64,000 nt of DNA, from contig JAZQFC010000037.1 of assembly GCA_045539315.1 (NCBI GenBank), positions 124,001 to 188,000 on the forward strand, in the 5' to 3' direction. Position 1 is the stretch's first letter. The number at the start of each line of letters is the position of its first letter. The notes beneath the pieces were generated by a model. It worked only from the letters and a program-made list of their open reading frames with translations. It was not told the DNA's origin and did no database searches. Origin of the DNA: RUG11462 sp045539315 (GTDB lineage: Bacteria > Bacillota > Clostridia > Oscillospirales > Acutalibacteraceae). This document shows, one piece after another, positions 1 through 7,840 of the stretch. The translations under genes and the position numbers were made by a program.

Positions 1-118
1 TTTGAGTTGGTCTGTCAGAAAAAGTATCAACCGAAAAGCCTAATAATTTTAACTCGTCTTCAATTTTTTTGTAATATCCAAAATATTGAGAGGCGATTAA
101 TAATACTTTTTTGCTCAT
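1..118 (-). CDS. CgeB-like / glycosyltransferase-like protein (3' part outside window)
   Basis: This is the 5' end of a gene running off the left edge; 39 residues are visible, beginning MSKKVLLIASQYFGYYKKIE. Its ATG overlaps the TGA of the upstream nucleotidyltransferase by 4 bp (ATGA), so the two are translationally coupled. The visible part is one beta strand, a helix and a second strand ending FSVDTFSDRP. That pattern is typical of the first Rossmann half of CgeB-like or GT-B proteins in surface-polysaccharide loci. The family call rests on this short stretch and on context, so it is tentative. Confidence 0.45.
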   Translation of the reverse strand, partial: MSKKVLLIASQYFGYYKKIEDELKLLGFSVDTFSDRPTQ

Positions 119-1293
119 AAACTACCTTCAAAAATTTTTAAATCTTTATAAACTTCGTTAACCTCATTTACCGAGTCGATAACTTTTTTATAACTGATAC
201 TATCACTATGTTTAAATATCTTTTTGAACAGATGCCTTATAGGTAAATATATAAATCCGAAATACTTAAAGAAATTATACTTTTTAGCAAGTGACCATGT
301 TAAAAGCGCTCTGTTTTGAGTAAAGATAAAAAATGCCACGACTTTATTTTTCTTGTGAATTCTAACGCTACCATTAGCATAAGTTTCTTCAACCTCACGC
401 TTAACACCAAAGTTTCCTTTTTTTAGCGATAAATCGAACAACGCGTCCGCCGTTGTATTTTCAATATTCTGATTCAAAAAATATTTATTAAACAATTTTG
501 TGCAGATAATCGCGAAATTATAAAGACCATATTTTTTCAAAACATCTACGTTCTCTTTGCTTTCAAAGAAATCGCCGTTATTTAAAACAAAAAATCCCCA
601 GTCTAAAATTTGGCGAAGACCTAAACCATCTTTTGAAATATGCCTTTCCATATGCAAAAGCAAAGATAATGCTTGATATAACTGGGATAATGATTCGAAC
701 TCATTATTACCAAACTTAACATTTTTAACTTGATTTAATGCATTATCTAGTTGCTTTTTTAGAGCAACTGCTTTTTCTAAATTTGGAAAATCTGTCATTT
801 CAAAATGAAGTTCAAAAACGACATCCGATTTCTTTAAAGTGCAATGGAAATGATTATCGCCATTGTTTATCAACTGATAACCGTTTTTAATTAAAAAGCG
901 TTTAACCTTTTGATACTCATTTTTTCTAACCAAAACATCAACATCTCCTAAAGTTCGAAGGTCTGGTTTTGGATAATCTTTTGCTATAGACAAGCCTTTT
1001 AAAATTGCATATTTAATATCATTTTTTTCGAACAACTCGCAAAGTTCGCCTTGCGCTTTTACAATTTTGTCATTATTGAACATTACTGCAACTGTGTGAC
1101 TTTTGAATTTTTTCAAAACTTCTTCAGGAATATTTTCAATTCCTGCAGTTGCATCATATGCGAACGGCACAACTGATTGAAAAATTGCTTCTTCTAAAAC
1201 TTCTTGCCAATCAACATTGTCCGGAATGTTCGCCTCAAAATTAAAGAGGCTTTTTTTCAACAACCCGATTAGCACTTGCTGCGACTGTGTCAA
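115..1293 (-). CDS. Nucleotidyltransferase family protein (NTP_transf_5-like)
   Basis: A 392-residue protein resembling the uncharacterised nucleotidyltransferases of the NTP_transf_5 type found in capsule and exopolysaccharide clusters. The core is the stretch near residues 95-125: YAILKGLSIAKDYP followed by RTLGDVDVLV, in which the D-x-D of GDVDVLV is the expected metal-binding carboxylate pair. A following FELHFEM motif fits the third catalytic acid. No signal peptide or membrane segment is visible. The TTG start is chosen because a perfect AGGAGG lies 7 nt upstream. It sits 33 bp after a sugar transferase and overlaps the next gene by 4 bp, so it probably acts in glycan assembly. The substrate is unknown. 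Confidence 0.75.
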   Translation of the reverse strand: MTQSQQVLIGLLKKSLFNFEANIPDNVDWQEVLEEAIFQSVVPFAYDATAGIENIPEEVLKKFKSHTVAVMFNNDKIVKAQGELCELFEKNDIKYAILKGLSIAKDYPKPDLRTLGDVDVLVRKNEYQKVKRFLIKNGYQLINNGDNHFHCTLKKSDVVFELHFEMTDFPNLEKAVALKKQLDNALNQVKNVKFGNNEFESLSQLYQALSLLLHMERHISKDGLGLRQILDWGFFVLNNGDFFESKENVDVLKKYGLYNFAIICTKLFNKYFLNQNIENTTADALFDLSLKKGNFGVKREVEETYANGSVRIHKKNKVVAFFIFTQNRALLTWSLAKKYNFFKYFGFIYLPIRHLFKKIFKHSDSISYKKVIDSVNEVNEVYKDLKIFEGSL

Positions 1294-1326
1294 ACAAAAA
1301 CCTCCTTTTCTATAATCTTTTAATTT

Positions 1327-2016
1327 TTAGTTACCTGTTTTCCTAAACACCGATACAAAGGTCATAAAGAAAATTTTAACATCCAAAACAAAGTTTCTGT
1401 TGTCAACATAGTACAATTCCATTTTCTGACGCTCGCCTGTTGCATAAACCGCATCGTTTCTGGCGTACGCCTGCCAATATCCCGTAAGCCCCGGTTTTAC
1501 GCTTAATAACTTTTGTGCATCTTCACCGTAGTTTTCTAACTCTTCTTCAACTATCGGCCTTGGACCTATCAAGGTTAAATCGCCTTTTAAAACATTCAAC
1601 AACTGCGGTAATTCATCAAGACTTGTTTTTCTCAAGAACTTGCCTACCTTTGTAATTCTTGGGTCATTCTCAAGTTTGAACTCTGACATAAAAATTTCTA
1701 ACTCTTGTGGAGTTAACATTTCTTCAAGTTTGTCCGCATTCATTTTCATACTGCGGAATTTGTATATGTAAAGTTCTTTGCCAAACTGACCAACTCTTTT
1801 GTGTTTATAAAAAGCAGTGCCCTTATCGTCAATCTTTATTGCAATTGCAATAATCAAAAAGAACGGTGATAAAACAATCAGCCCTAATGATGAACCGATG
1901 ATATCAACCGCACGCTTAAAAAAGAGATAAAAAGATGCCTTTTCTCTCTTTTGTTTATTCTCTATATTTTTTGTTACTTTTTCTTCATTGATATTCTTCA
2001 CTATATTCTTTTCCAC
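1327..2016 (-). CDS. Undecaprenyl-phosphate sugar-phosphotransferase (bacterial sugar transferase)
   Basis: A 229-residue member of the bacterial sugar transferase (PF02397-type) family. These enzymes start surface polysaccharide assembly by moving a sugar-1-phosphate from a nucleotide sugar to the membrane carrier undecaprenyl phosphate. Visible are one N-terminal hydrophobic segment (VDIIGSSLGLIVLSPFFLII), then YKFRSM, the DE pair in KTSLDELPQLLNVLKGD, LIGPRP and PGLTGYWQ, all family hallmarks. It is the short form without the N-terminal multi-helix domain of WcaJ. A GTG start at 2016 is preferred because GAGGG lies 6 nt upstream; a TTG two codons earlier sits too close to that site. It is the first gene after a strong promoter. 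Confidence 0.92.
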   Translation of the reverse strand: MEKNIVKNINEEKVTKNIENKQKREKASFYLFFKRAVDIIGSSLGLIVLSPFFLIIAIAIKIDDKGTAFYKHKRVGQFGKELYIYKFRSMKMNADKLEEMLTPQELEIFMSEFKLENDPRITKVGKFLRKTSLDELPQLLNVLKGDLTLIGPRPIVEEELENYGEDAQKLLSVKPGLTGYWQAYARNDAVYATGERQKMELYYVDNRNFVLDVKIFFMTFVSVFRKTGN

Positions 2017-2075
2017 AATCAACCCTCATTTGTTGGCTTTGCTAGACACAATTCCACAAATTAAAACTTTAATAT

Positions 2076-2104
2076 ATTATAATATATAATATATAAAAAG
2101 TCAA
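2076..2104 (-). promoter_or_regulatory. Sigma-A-type promoter of the polysaccharide operon
   Basis: TTGACT (2104-2099), a 17-bp spacer and a perfect TATAAT (2081-2076) on the minus strand, about 60 bp upstream of the sugar transferase start. The spacer is pure A/T. The matches are seen directly; activity is inferred. Confidence 0.75.
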
Positions 2105-2176
2105 TGAATTCTTGTTATTTTCGGCTAATCCACACGCAATTTTTATCGTTTTTTCGTGTATTTTGTCAAAAATTAG

Positions 2177-2204
2177 AAAAAGCCACTTAATTAGTGGCTT
2201 TTTT
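2177..2204 (-). terminator. Rho-independent terminator of the GH5-like lipoprotein gene
   Basis: A 10-bp stem (AAAAGCCACT/AGTGGCTTTT) with a 5-nt loop. The stop codon lies within the hairpin, so the last codons double as the terminator stem. Confidence 0.8.
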
Positions 2205-3470
2205 CATTGCATCTATTATTTTTTCTTGGGATATTTTTGCAGTTTTTCTGTCAAAAATCGCCATGTTGTTTCCGTTGTCATTCCAGAAGCAAACCGCATA
2301 ATAATTATAGGCAGTTGAAACAAAATAATTTGCATAGTTTTGTCTAGCGGTTATATTGCCTTTATCAACCGCGCCAAATTCACCTACAACAAACGGTATT
2401 TTAAGCGCTGAAAACCTTGAATTCAACACGGAAAAAACTCTGTCAATATACTGTTTTTCTTCCTTTGAACCCCAGATGTTTTTCTGGCTTTCATCAAGGC
2501 AAAAACTACTTGGAACATAGACATTAACTTTTGCAATTAACTTGTTTTTTGCGCTATCTTTTGGCAATGTAAAACCGTCTAAAGTAGCGCTATCTATAAA
2601 CGAGCCGTAAGTTGAAATAATCAAGTGACGTTTTTTATTATTTCCGCCTGTATTTCTAACTGAATTTACAAATTCCTGATTAATAATATTAGCGTTTTTC
2701 AAATCAGTTTTAGAAGGCGCGCTTTTATCATTTTCCGCTTTTAGAATTTCAGAAACACCTTCGAACAAAAGGTTGTCATTATACCTTTCAAATCTGTTTG
2801 CAACAGAGGTCCACATTGTGCTAAATTTCTTCTTTGTTTGCTCGAAATTTTTCGCAGAAGTTGTAAGCCAATTTTGGTCATTTTGAGCACTTATTATGCA
2901 GTACATACCATTGTCCAAAACATAGTCAACAACCTCATTTAATCTAATTAACCATTCATCTTCAACAAAGCCCATATCATTAAAATGTTCGCCGAATGAA
3001 ACAGGAATTCTAACGATAGAAAAGCCGGCATTTTTATACGATTCAATCAACTCTTCTGTAACAATTGGATTGCCAAGATGAGTTTCATAATCAGTTACTT
3101 TTGCGCCTTCCGGCAAACCGCGAGCGGTAAAAGAATCTCCGAGTGTAATGCCTGTGCCTAACTGTGAAATAAGTTGTTTTGAAGTGATTTTTCTCATTGC
3201 GGTTGTCTGCTCAAAAACCGGTCTTGCTCCTTGCCTTTTAACTGTTGTAGGCAAGGTTTCAACCGCCGCGCCTTGCTCGGTTTCGGTTGCTTTTGAAGAC
3301 TGCGTTGTAAAAGAATTTGGCTCTGCTGTTGTAGCCGTTTTAAATGCGGTATTATACACTTTTTGAGAGGCCTTTGGCTCATCATCCGGCTTATCCCCTG
3401 TACAAGCGACACTACAAGCGAGTATTCCCAAGCACAAAACAAACGAAATTAACTTAATGATTTTTTCCAT
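2187..3470 (-). CDS. GH5-like secreted lipoprotein with altered active-site motifs
   Basis: A 427-residue predicted lipoprotein. The signal sequence ends with cysteines at 19 (ILAC) and 23 (SVAC), followed by a Thr/Ser/Ala-rich linker to about residue 95 and a (beta/alpha)8-type glycoside hydrolase domain. Family 5 features include FSIVRIPVSF (R154), a possible acid/base Glu at 241 (LLFEGVSEI, where family members have NEP), a possible nucleophile Glu at 364 (VVGEFG) and W396. The usual His-rich strand is replaced by ISAQNDQNW. Both catalytic glutamates may be kept, but the surrounding motifs are unusual, so activity and substrate are uncertain. It starts 26 bp after a serine hydrolase gene, implying one operon. 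Confidence 0.7.
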   Translation of the reverse strand: MEKIIKLISFVLCLGILACSVACTGDKPDDEPKASQKVYNTAFKTATTAEPNSFTTQSSKATETEQGAAVETLPTTVKRQGARPVFEQTTAMRKITSKQLISQLGTGITLGDSFTARGLPEGAKVTDYETHLGNPIVTEELIESYKNAGFSIVRIPVSFGEHFNDMGFVEDEWLIRLNEVVDYVLDNGMYCIISAQNDQNWLTTSAKNFEQTKKKFSTMWTSVANRFERYNDNLLFEGVSEILKAENDKSAPSKTDLKNANIINQEFVNSVRNTGGNNKKRHLIISTYGSFIDSATLDGFTLPKDSAKNKLIAKVNVYVPSSFCLDESQKNIWGSKEEKQYIDRVFSVLNSRFSALKIPFVVGEFGAVDKGNITARQNYANYFVSTAYNYYAVCFWNDNGNNMAIFDRKTAKISQEKIIDAMKKATN

Positions 3471-3496
3471 AAAAATCTTTGCTCACCTTTCAAATC

Positions 3497-4603
3497 TTAT
3501 AAATCTAAACATTCATAAACTAAATCTCTGATAGAAACATGGTGTTGATAACCTTCGCCCCAACCGAGTGTATGGCAACCGATAAACACACCAACATTAT
3601 TTTCAACATCTACCAAAACATAAGCGCAAGCGGCGCTATCCCAACCAAACTCGCCGAGCGGTGCACCTGTTTTGCTATTGTCGATAAGTGTTCTAACGCC
3701 AAGACCATAGCCATAACCACTATCTTTTTTGAAGAAATTTCTCATTAATTCTTCACTTACAAGATGGTTCGTTTTCATAGCATCAATCGACTCTTTTGAA
3801 AGCAATTTATAGCCATTTTCAGCGACTCCGTAATTAGCCAATGCTTTAACAAATTTTATGTAATCATTGATGTTGCCGATAAGACCTGCGCCACCACTTT
3901 CATAATTATCTGTAAAGATAAAATTATTGTTTTGATGCGCTAATTTAAACGCCTTTTCTTTATCATCATACCAATATTGAGGTAATATTCTTTCATTCAA
4001 ACTTTCGTTATATCTAAAAGTAGAATTTTTCATATCAAGTGGCTCAAAAATGTTCTTTTCAACATATTCAGCAAACTTCATTCCTGATACAACTTCGATA
4101 ACTGCACCAAGAATATCAAGGCCTAAACCATAGCAGAACATATCACCAGGAAAATTCTCAACATAATCTTTACCAATTGCTTTTACAACATCAATTGTTG
4201 AAGCATTTTTATTTTTAATTATTTCTTTAATATTCTCTTTTTCAAGATTGTAATTAAAGCCACCTGTCATAGTTAAAAGATGACGAATTGTAAGAGTTTT
4301 TTCAATAGGAACACGAGATTCCCAAGCGTAAAGTTTTTTAAATTCAGGTATGTAATTTCCAACAGGGTCATCTAACGAAATCTTACCTTTTTCAACTAGT
4401 TGCATAGCCGAAACCGCTGTTATAACTTTTGATGCCGAATACATAAAAAACAAATCATCATAATCGGCATTAGTGCCATCTTTTCTTTTTCCAAAGACGT
4501 TTTCATAAACTTCTTTACCGTCTTTTACAACTTTTATTCCATAAAAGGGGCAACCATCATCTTTAATTTTTTTGATAAATAAATCCAATTTTTCAAAGTT
4601 CAT
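3497..4603 (-). CDS. Serine hydrolase, beta-lactamase class C / family VIII esterase type
   Basis: A 368-residue protein of the beta-lactamase/transpeptidase-like family (PF00144 type). The SxxK motif is SASK (S56, K59 from the chosen start) and the second motif is Tyr158 in CYGLGLD. That YGL form is closer to EstB-like family VIII esterases than to the YxN of true class C beta-lactamases. A Trp-Gly-rich C-terminal motif (HTLGWGEGY) takes the place of KTG. No signal peptide is seen, so it is probably cytoplasmic. The ATG at 4603 has GGAGAG 8 nt upstream; an in-frame ATG ten codons earlier lacks a ribosome site. Likely an esterase or peptidase of unknown substrate. Confidence 0.85.
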   Translation of the reverse strand: MNFEKLDLFIKKIKDDGCPFYGIKVVKDGKEVYENVFGKRKDGTNADYDDLFFMYSASKVITAVSAMQLVEKGKISLDDPVGNYIPEFKKLYAWESRVPIEKTLTIRHLLTMTGGFNYNLEKENIKEIIKNKNASTIDVVKAIGKDYVENFPGDMFCYGLGLDILGAVIEVVSGMKFAEYVEKNIFEPLDMKNSTFRYNESLNERILPQYWYDDKEKAFKLAHQNNNFIFTDNYESGGAGLIGNINDYIKFVKALANYGVAENGYKLLSKESIDAMKTNHLVSEELMRNFFKKDSGYGYGLGVRTLIDNSKTGAPLGEFGWDSAACAYVLVDVENNVGVFIGCHTLGWGEGYQHHVSIRDLVYECLDL

Positions 4604-4651
4604 TTCAAATACTCTCCATAAACAAAAAGGCATAATAACCTATGATAGATT

Positions 4652-4680
4652 ATTATACCATTTTAACTTTATTAAAACAA
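4652..4680 (-). promoter_or_regulatory. Promoter of the serine hydrolase operon
   Basis: TTGTTT, 17-bp spacer ending TGG (extended -10), then a perfect TATAAT on the minus strand, about 50 bp upstream of the start codon. Confidence 0.7.
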
Positions 4681-4703
4681 GTGGTTTTTATTAGAAATTT
4701 TTA

Positions 4704-4949
4704 TTAGTTTTCTACAATTTTGTAAAGCAGACAAGCATCGTCTTTTTTTACAACTTCTTTCACATCGGTAACTTCGGCTTTAAAAGGTTTTGAGCCAAAA
4801 TTAATCTCAATAACATCTCCGATTTTTACGTCATAAGAAGCCCTTTGCGCCTTACCATTTACAACAACTCTGCCCGCATCACAAGCATCATTTGCAACGG
4901 TTCTACGCTTAATAATTCGGGATACTTTAAGGTATTTATCTAATCTCAT
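4704..4949 (-). CDS. rqcP: S4-domain RNA-binding protein, RqcP (YabO) family
   Basis: An 81-residue single S4-domain protein. It begins MRLDKYLKVSRIIKRRTVAN and continues with GRVVVNGK and VKIGDVIEI, the diagnostic RqcP/YabO pattern. In Bacillus, RqcP works with RqcH on stalled large ribosomal subunits to add C-terminal alanine tails to nascent chains. The ATG directly follows the TAA of the upstream Cys-rich gene with no gap, indicating translational coupling. The order mazG, hup, (one gene), rqcP matches the conserved yabN-yabO region of Firmicutes, which supports orthology. Confidence 0.92.
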   Translation of the reverse strand: MRLDKYLKVSRIIKRRTVANDACDAGRVVVNGKAQRASYDVKIGDVIEINFGSKPFKAEVTDVKEVVKKDDACLLYKIVEN

Positions 4950-5339
4950 TTACTCTTCCTCACAAAAAGCATAACAACTGCCATCAAGACAGAGTTTTTC
5001 TCTATATTCTTCTTTTTTATCAGACAAACATTCATCTTTATCTTCACAATGAGAGCATAATTTTTTCTTCACATTGTTAAGCATTTTTTCATACTCTACG
5101 CGCTCGAGAACTACTGCTTCCATCTCAAAAAATTCGCCAATTTGATTTATGTGAACATAAACATCATCAATCTCTTCTAAAATGAAATATGGCGCAACGC
5201 ATTTTCTTTCAAAAAGATGACGAAGTTTTATAAATTTTTTGTTGTAATTTTCAAGAAATTCGGCAAACTCATCAATTGTTTGCACCCCATCAGGATACAA
5301 ATAATATTCGCTTTTATCATCAATATACAAAACCTTCAT
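4950..5339 (-). CDS. Uncharacterised Cys-rich protein
   Basis: A 129-residue protein not recognised as a named family. The N-terminal 90 residues are acidic, with alternating strands and helices and no membrane segment. The C-terminal 40 residues hold a cysteine cluster, C95-x2-C98-x5-C104-x12-C117-x4-C122-x3-C126, that could bind zinc or an iron-sulfur cluster. C47 is isolated. It lies between hup and rqcP, abuts rqcP exactly (TAA then ATG), and follows a terminator located after hup. Its position suggests a link to translation quality control or housekeeping, but no function can be assigned. Confidence 0.7.
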   Translation of the reverse strand: MKVLYIDDKSEYYLYPDGVQTIDEFAEFLENYNKKFIKLRHLFERKCVAPYFILEEIDDVYVHINQIGEFFEMEAVVLERVEYEKMLNNVKKKLCSHCEDKDECLSDKKEEYREKLCLDGSCYAFCEEE

Positions 5340-5357
5340 AAAAGTTCTCCTTTATTA

Positions 5358-5392
5358 CAAAAAACGAAGGCGACTCGATACTTCAAGTCGCC
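5358..5392 (-). terminator. Intrinsic terminator after hup
   Basis: A GC-rich 7-bp stem (GGCGACT/AGTCGCC) with a 10-nt loop, followed on the minus strand by TTCGTTTTTT. It separates hup from the two downstream genes, so the highly expressed HU transcript can stop here while some reads through. Confidence 0.75.
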
Positions 5393-5412
5393 CACGATAA
5401 ATAATTCAATAA

Positions 5413-5685
5413 TTATTTTACAGCATCTTTGAATGCTTTTGCAGCTTTGAAAGCAGGAGCTTTTGAAGCAGCGATTTGGATTTTTTCTTTAGTTTTTGGG
5501 TTGATACCTGTTCTTGCAGCTCTTGTTTTAACTTCGAAGCTACCGAAACCAGCTAAAGCAACTTTGTCGCCAGCTTTAACAGCGTCAACAACTGTGTCAA
5601 CGAATGCTTTGTAAGCAGCGTCTGCATCTTTCTTTGAGAGTCCAGCTTTTGCAGCGATAGCTGCTACGAATTCTGTCTTGTTCAT
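5413..5685 (-). CDS. hup: HU family DNA-binding protein
   Basis: A 90-residue histone-like HU protein that bends and compacts DNA as a dimer. Family marks are MNKTEFVAAIA, the GDKVALAGFGSFEV core and the arm region TRAARTGINPKTKEKI with its conserved Asn-Pro that intercalates into DNA. The length is standard. The ATG at 5685 is chosen because GGAGG lies 8 nt upstream; a possible upstream TTG would overlap the ribosome site itself. It lies between mazG and its own terminator, and is probably transcribed with mazG and also strongly alone. Confidence 0.97.
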   Translation of the reverse strand: MNKTEFVAAIAAKAGLSKKDADAAYKAFVDTVVDAVKAGDKVALAGFGSFEVKTRAARTGINPKTKEKIQIAASKAPAFKAAKAFKDAVK

Positions 5686-5742
5686 TTTAAATTCCTCCAA
5701 AATAAATTTAATTTTTTAATATTTTATTTAAAGACTAAAAGT

Positions 5743-6546
5743 CTAAAAATTCTTTTTCTTTACCTCTTCCCAAATACTATCTAGTTCTTCGAGAGTAGAG
5801 TTTTTCATATCAATGTTTCGCTCATTGCAAATCTCTTCAACCTTTTGGAATCTGCTAATAAACTTATCAGTAGCGCGATTCAAAGTTTCTTCAGAATCTA
5901 CTTTTATAAAGCGAGAAACATTTACAACTGCAAAAAGCAAATCGCCAAATTCTTCTGAAATGCTCATAGGACAACCATTTTCAATAGCCTCTTCAAGTTC
6001 TGAAAGTTCTTCGCCGACTTTGAAAAGTGGCTCATAAACATCTTCCCAATCGAAATTTGCTTTTGCCGCGCGCTTTTGAACTTTTGCCGCACGCATTAAT
6101 GCAGGAAAAGCAGCCGGCACACTTTTTAAAGTATCAGTATAACTTGACTGATTTTTCTCTTGCATTTTTATTTTATCCCAATTATCAAGCACCTTATCAC
6201 TAGTTTCGGCAACTACATCGCCAAAAATATGAGGGTGCCTTAAAATTAACTTTTTACAAACGCCATCTGCAACATCTGATAATTCAAAACCATCTTGCTC
6301 TTTTTCAATTTGAGTATGAAAAATTACTTGCAATAAAACATCGCCTAATTCTTCTTTAAGGTCTTCTTTATCATCTCTATCAATAGCGTCAACTACTTCA
6401 TAGACCTCTTCTAAAAAGTTATTGCGAATAGAATCATGAGTTTGCTCTTTATCCCAAGGGCAACCATCTTCTGAACGCAAAATCTCCATAATTTTCACAA
6501 GGTCTTGCACATCATAGTTATCTTTAAATTCAAAATCCTTGACCAT
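5743..6546 (-). CDS. mazG: MazG nucleoside triphosphate pyrophosphohydrolase
   Basis: A 267-residue two-domain MazG that hydrolyses (d)NTPs to NMP and pyrophosphate and cleans the nucleotide pool. The first domain carries the Mg-binding helices EExxE (E46, E47, E50) and ExxD (E66, D69), preceded by GCPWDKEQTH. The second domain repeats the pattern near residues 180-205 (LSELEEAIE, EEFGDLLFAVVN). The length matches the E. coli-type enzyme. It lacks the N-terminal methyltransferase domain that is fused in Bacillus YabN. It is first in the mazG-hup region behind its own promoter. Confidence 0.95.
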   Translation of the reverse strand: MVKDFEFKDNYDVQDLVKIMEILRSEDGCPWDKEQTHDSIRNNFLEEVYEVVDAIDRDDKEDLKEELGDVLLQVIFHTQIEKEQDGFELSDVADGVCKKLILRHPHIFGDVVAETSDKVLDNWDKIKMQEKNQSSYTDTLKSVPAAFPALMRAAKVQKRAAKANFDWEDVYEPLFKVGEELSELEEAIENGCPMSISEEFGDLLFAVVNVSRFIKVDSEETLNRATDKFISRFQKVEEICNERNIDMKNSTLEELDSIWEEVKKKNF

Positions 6547-6582
6547 TTATTTAACTTCTCCTAATGGATTTCGCATATATAC

Positions 6583-6611
6583 ATTTTACCCTAAAACGCC
6601 CTAATTTGCAA
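6583..6611 (-). promoter_or_regulatory. Promoter of mazG
   Basis: TTGCAA, 17-bp spacer, TAAAAT on the minus strand, about 40 bp upstream of the mazG ATG. Confidence 0.6.
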
Positions 6612-6681
6612 GTGATTTTTAATAAAAACATTCAAAAAACTTCACTTTTTAATGCTATTTCGGAATTTTTATTCAGTTATG

Positions 6682-7356
6682 TTAACCAAAAACCGAAAGC
6701 ACCATATTAATCAACACATCTTCTTTTAAATTATTCGTTTCGCGATAAGTATCAGCCGCGGTATCATCGGCATCATCAGAAAGTTTTCTAATAGACACAA
6801 AAGGCATATTCATCTTATAACAAACAGAAGCAACTGCCGCCGATTCCATATCGCAACAACCACCATTGAATTTTTCAATGATATAATCTTTTTTATCTTT
6901 TGCCGATACAAACATATCGCCCGTTACAAACACGCAAGGCTTAATAGAAGTGTATTTATTTACAAACTTTTCAAACAAATCTTTATCAGGCTCGTAAATA
7001 TAAACAGGTTGAGGTTTTACCCCCACCTCATAGCCGAGCGGTGATAAATCAAAATCGTGTTCTAAAAGTTTTTCGCAAATAACAATATCATTTTTATAAA
7101 CGCCTTTAATAGCGCCTGATAAACCAAAATTAATAATACAGTCAGTTTTTTCTTTGCAAATAAGCGCAGCGGTAGCGCCTGCGGCATTAACTTTACCTGT
7201 TCCACAAAGAACTGCAACTATCTGGTTGCCACACATTGTTTCGAAAGAAACCGCTTTATCGCCACAAATCTCATAAGTTTTGCCATTATAAAGTTTTGCT
7301 TTTTCAACGACAGGAGCAAACTCCATATCGTCCGCTATAACAAGTCCTATTTTCAT
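6682..7356 (-). CDS. 5'-methylthioadenosine/S-adenosylhomocysteine nucleosidase-like protein
   Basis: A 224-residue PNP/UDP phosphorylase-fold protein closest to MTA/SAH nucleosidase, which cleaves adenine from methylthioadenosine and S-adenosylhomocysteine. It begins MKIGLVIADDME with Glu12 at the position used by MTAN. It has GTGKVNAA, INFGLSGA, the nucleoside-binding DMESAAVASVCY (Met-Glu pair) and LSDDADD with the catalytic Asp. The MESAA form also occurs in other nucleoside-cleaving members, so the substrate is not certain. The ATG at 7356 has AAAGGA 6 nt upstream. It follows the zinc-ribbon gene across a terminator. Confidence 0.78.
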   Translation of the reverse strand: MKIGLVIADDMEFAPVVEKAKLYNGKTYEICGDKAVSFETMCGNQIVAVLCGTGKVNAAGATAALICKEKTDCIINFGLSGAIKGVYKNDIVICEKLLEHDFDLSPLGYEVGVKPQPVYIYEPDKDLFEKFVNKYTSIKPCVFVTGDMFVSAKDKKDYIIEKFNGGCCDMESAAVASVCYKMNMPFVSIRKLSDDADDTAADTYRETNNLKEDVLINMVLSVFG

Positions 7357-7370
7357 TTTATATCCTTTCA

Positions 7371-7402
7371 AAAAACAAAACGGCTAAATTAGTAGCCGTT
7401 TT
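7371..7402 (-). terminator. Terminator after the zinc-ribbon protein gene
   Basis: A 9-bp stem (AAAACGGCT/AGCCGTTTT) with an 8-nt loop and a G-T5 tail on the minus strand, immediately before the ribosome site of the nucleosidase gene. Read-through would be needed for the two genes to share a transcript. Confidence 0.75.
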
Positions 7403-7418
7403 ATTCTAGCTTAAATTA

Positions 7419-7775
7419 TTATAATTGTTGACCGCAGTTTGCACAAAAAGATGCGGTATCTGCACATTTAGCGCCACAAGCAGAACACACTTTAGTTTGC
7501 TTGGTTTCATTAATTTCACATTCAATGCTATCAAGTTCATCAAACTTTGCATCAATAGAACCAATGATTTCAGCATAATCAGTTACTTCTTCGCCTGATT
7601 CTTTTGCTGATTCATAATAAAGCCTACCGAGAGTTTCAAAGTCTTTTGATAACTGTGAATTAACTTGGGTTGCTTTTAATTTTAATTTTTGAACAGATAC
7701 AACCTCACCTGTTTTTTTAGCAGCAACATCATATAAATCTTTAGCCTTTACAACTGCTTCTTCAAAAAATCCCAT
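7419..7775 (-). CDS. Zinc-ribbon protein with coiled-coil N-terminus
   Basis: A 118-residue protein. The first 90 residues are helical (MGFFEEAVVKAKDLYDVAAK, then charged heptad-like stretches). The C-terminus is a zinc ribbon of two CxxC knuckles, VCSACGAKC and FCANCGQQL. Such small proteins are common in Clostridia and have no assigned function; they may be scaffold or membrane-proximal proteins. The ATG at 7775 has GGGAG 8 nt upstream. It has its own promoter and terminator, so it is a single-gene unit. Confidence 0.75.
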   Translation of the reverse strand: MGFFEEAVVKAKDLYDVAAKKTGEVVSVQKLKLKATQVNSQLSKDFETLGRLYYESAKESGEEVTDYAEIIGSIDAKFDELDSIECEINETKQTKVCSACGAKCADTASFCANCGQQL

Positions 7776-7807
7776 TATAAAAACTCCCTTCAAGTTTCTT
7801 TATGCTA

Positions 7808-7836
7808 ATTATACACTAAAAGCCTTTAAAAATCAA
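7808..7836 (-). promoter_or_regulatory. Promoter of the zinc-ribbon protein gene
   Basis: TTGATT, 17-bp spacer ending GTG, perfect TATAAT on the minus strand, about 30 bp upstream of the start. Confidence 0.7.
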
Positions 7837-7840
7837 TGTT

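Noticed and set aside
2187..4603. Possibility that the serine hydrolase is a class C beta-lactamase giving drug resistance.
   Set aside because: The YxN and KTG motifs are replaced by YGL and an HTLGWG-type motif and there is no signal peptide, which fits an esterase or peptidase better.
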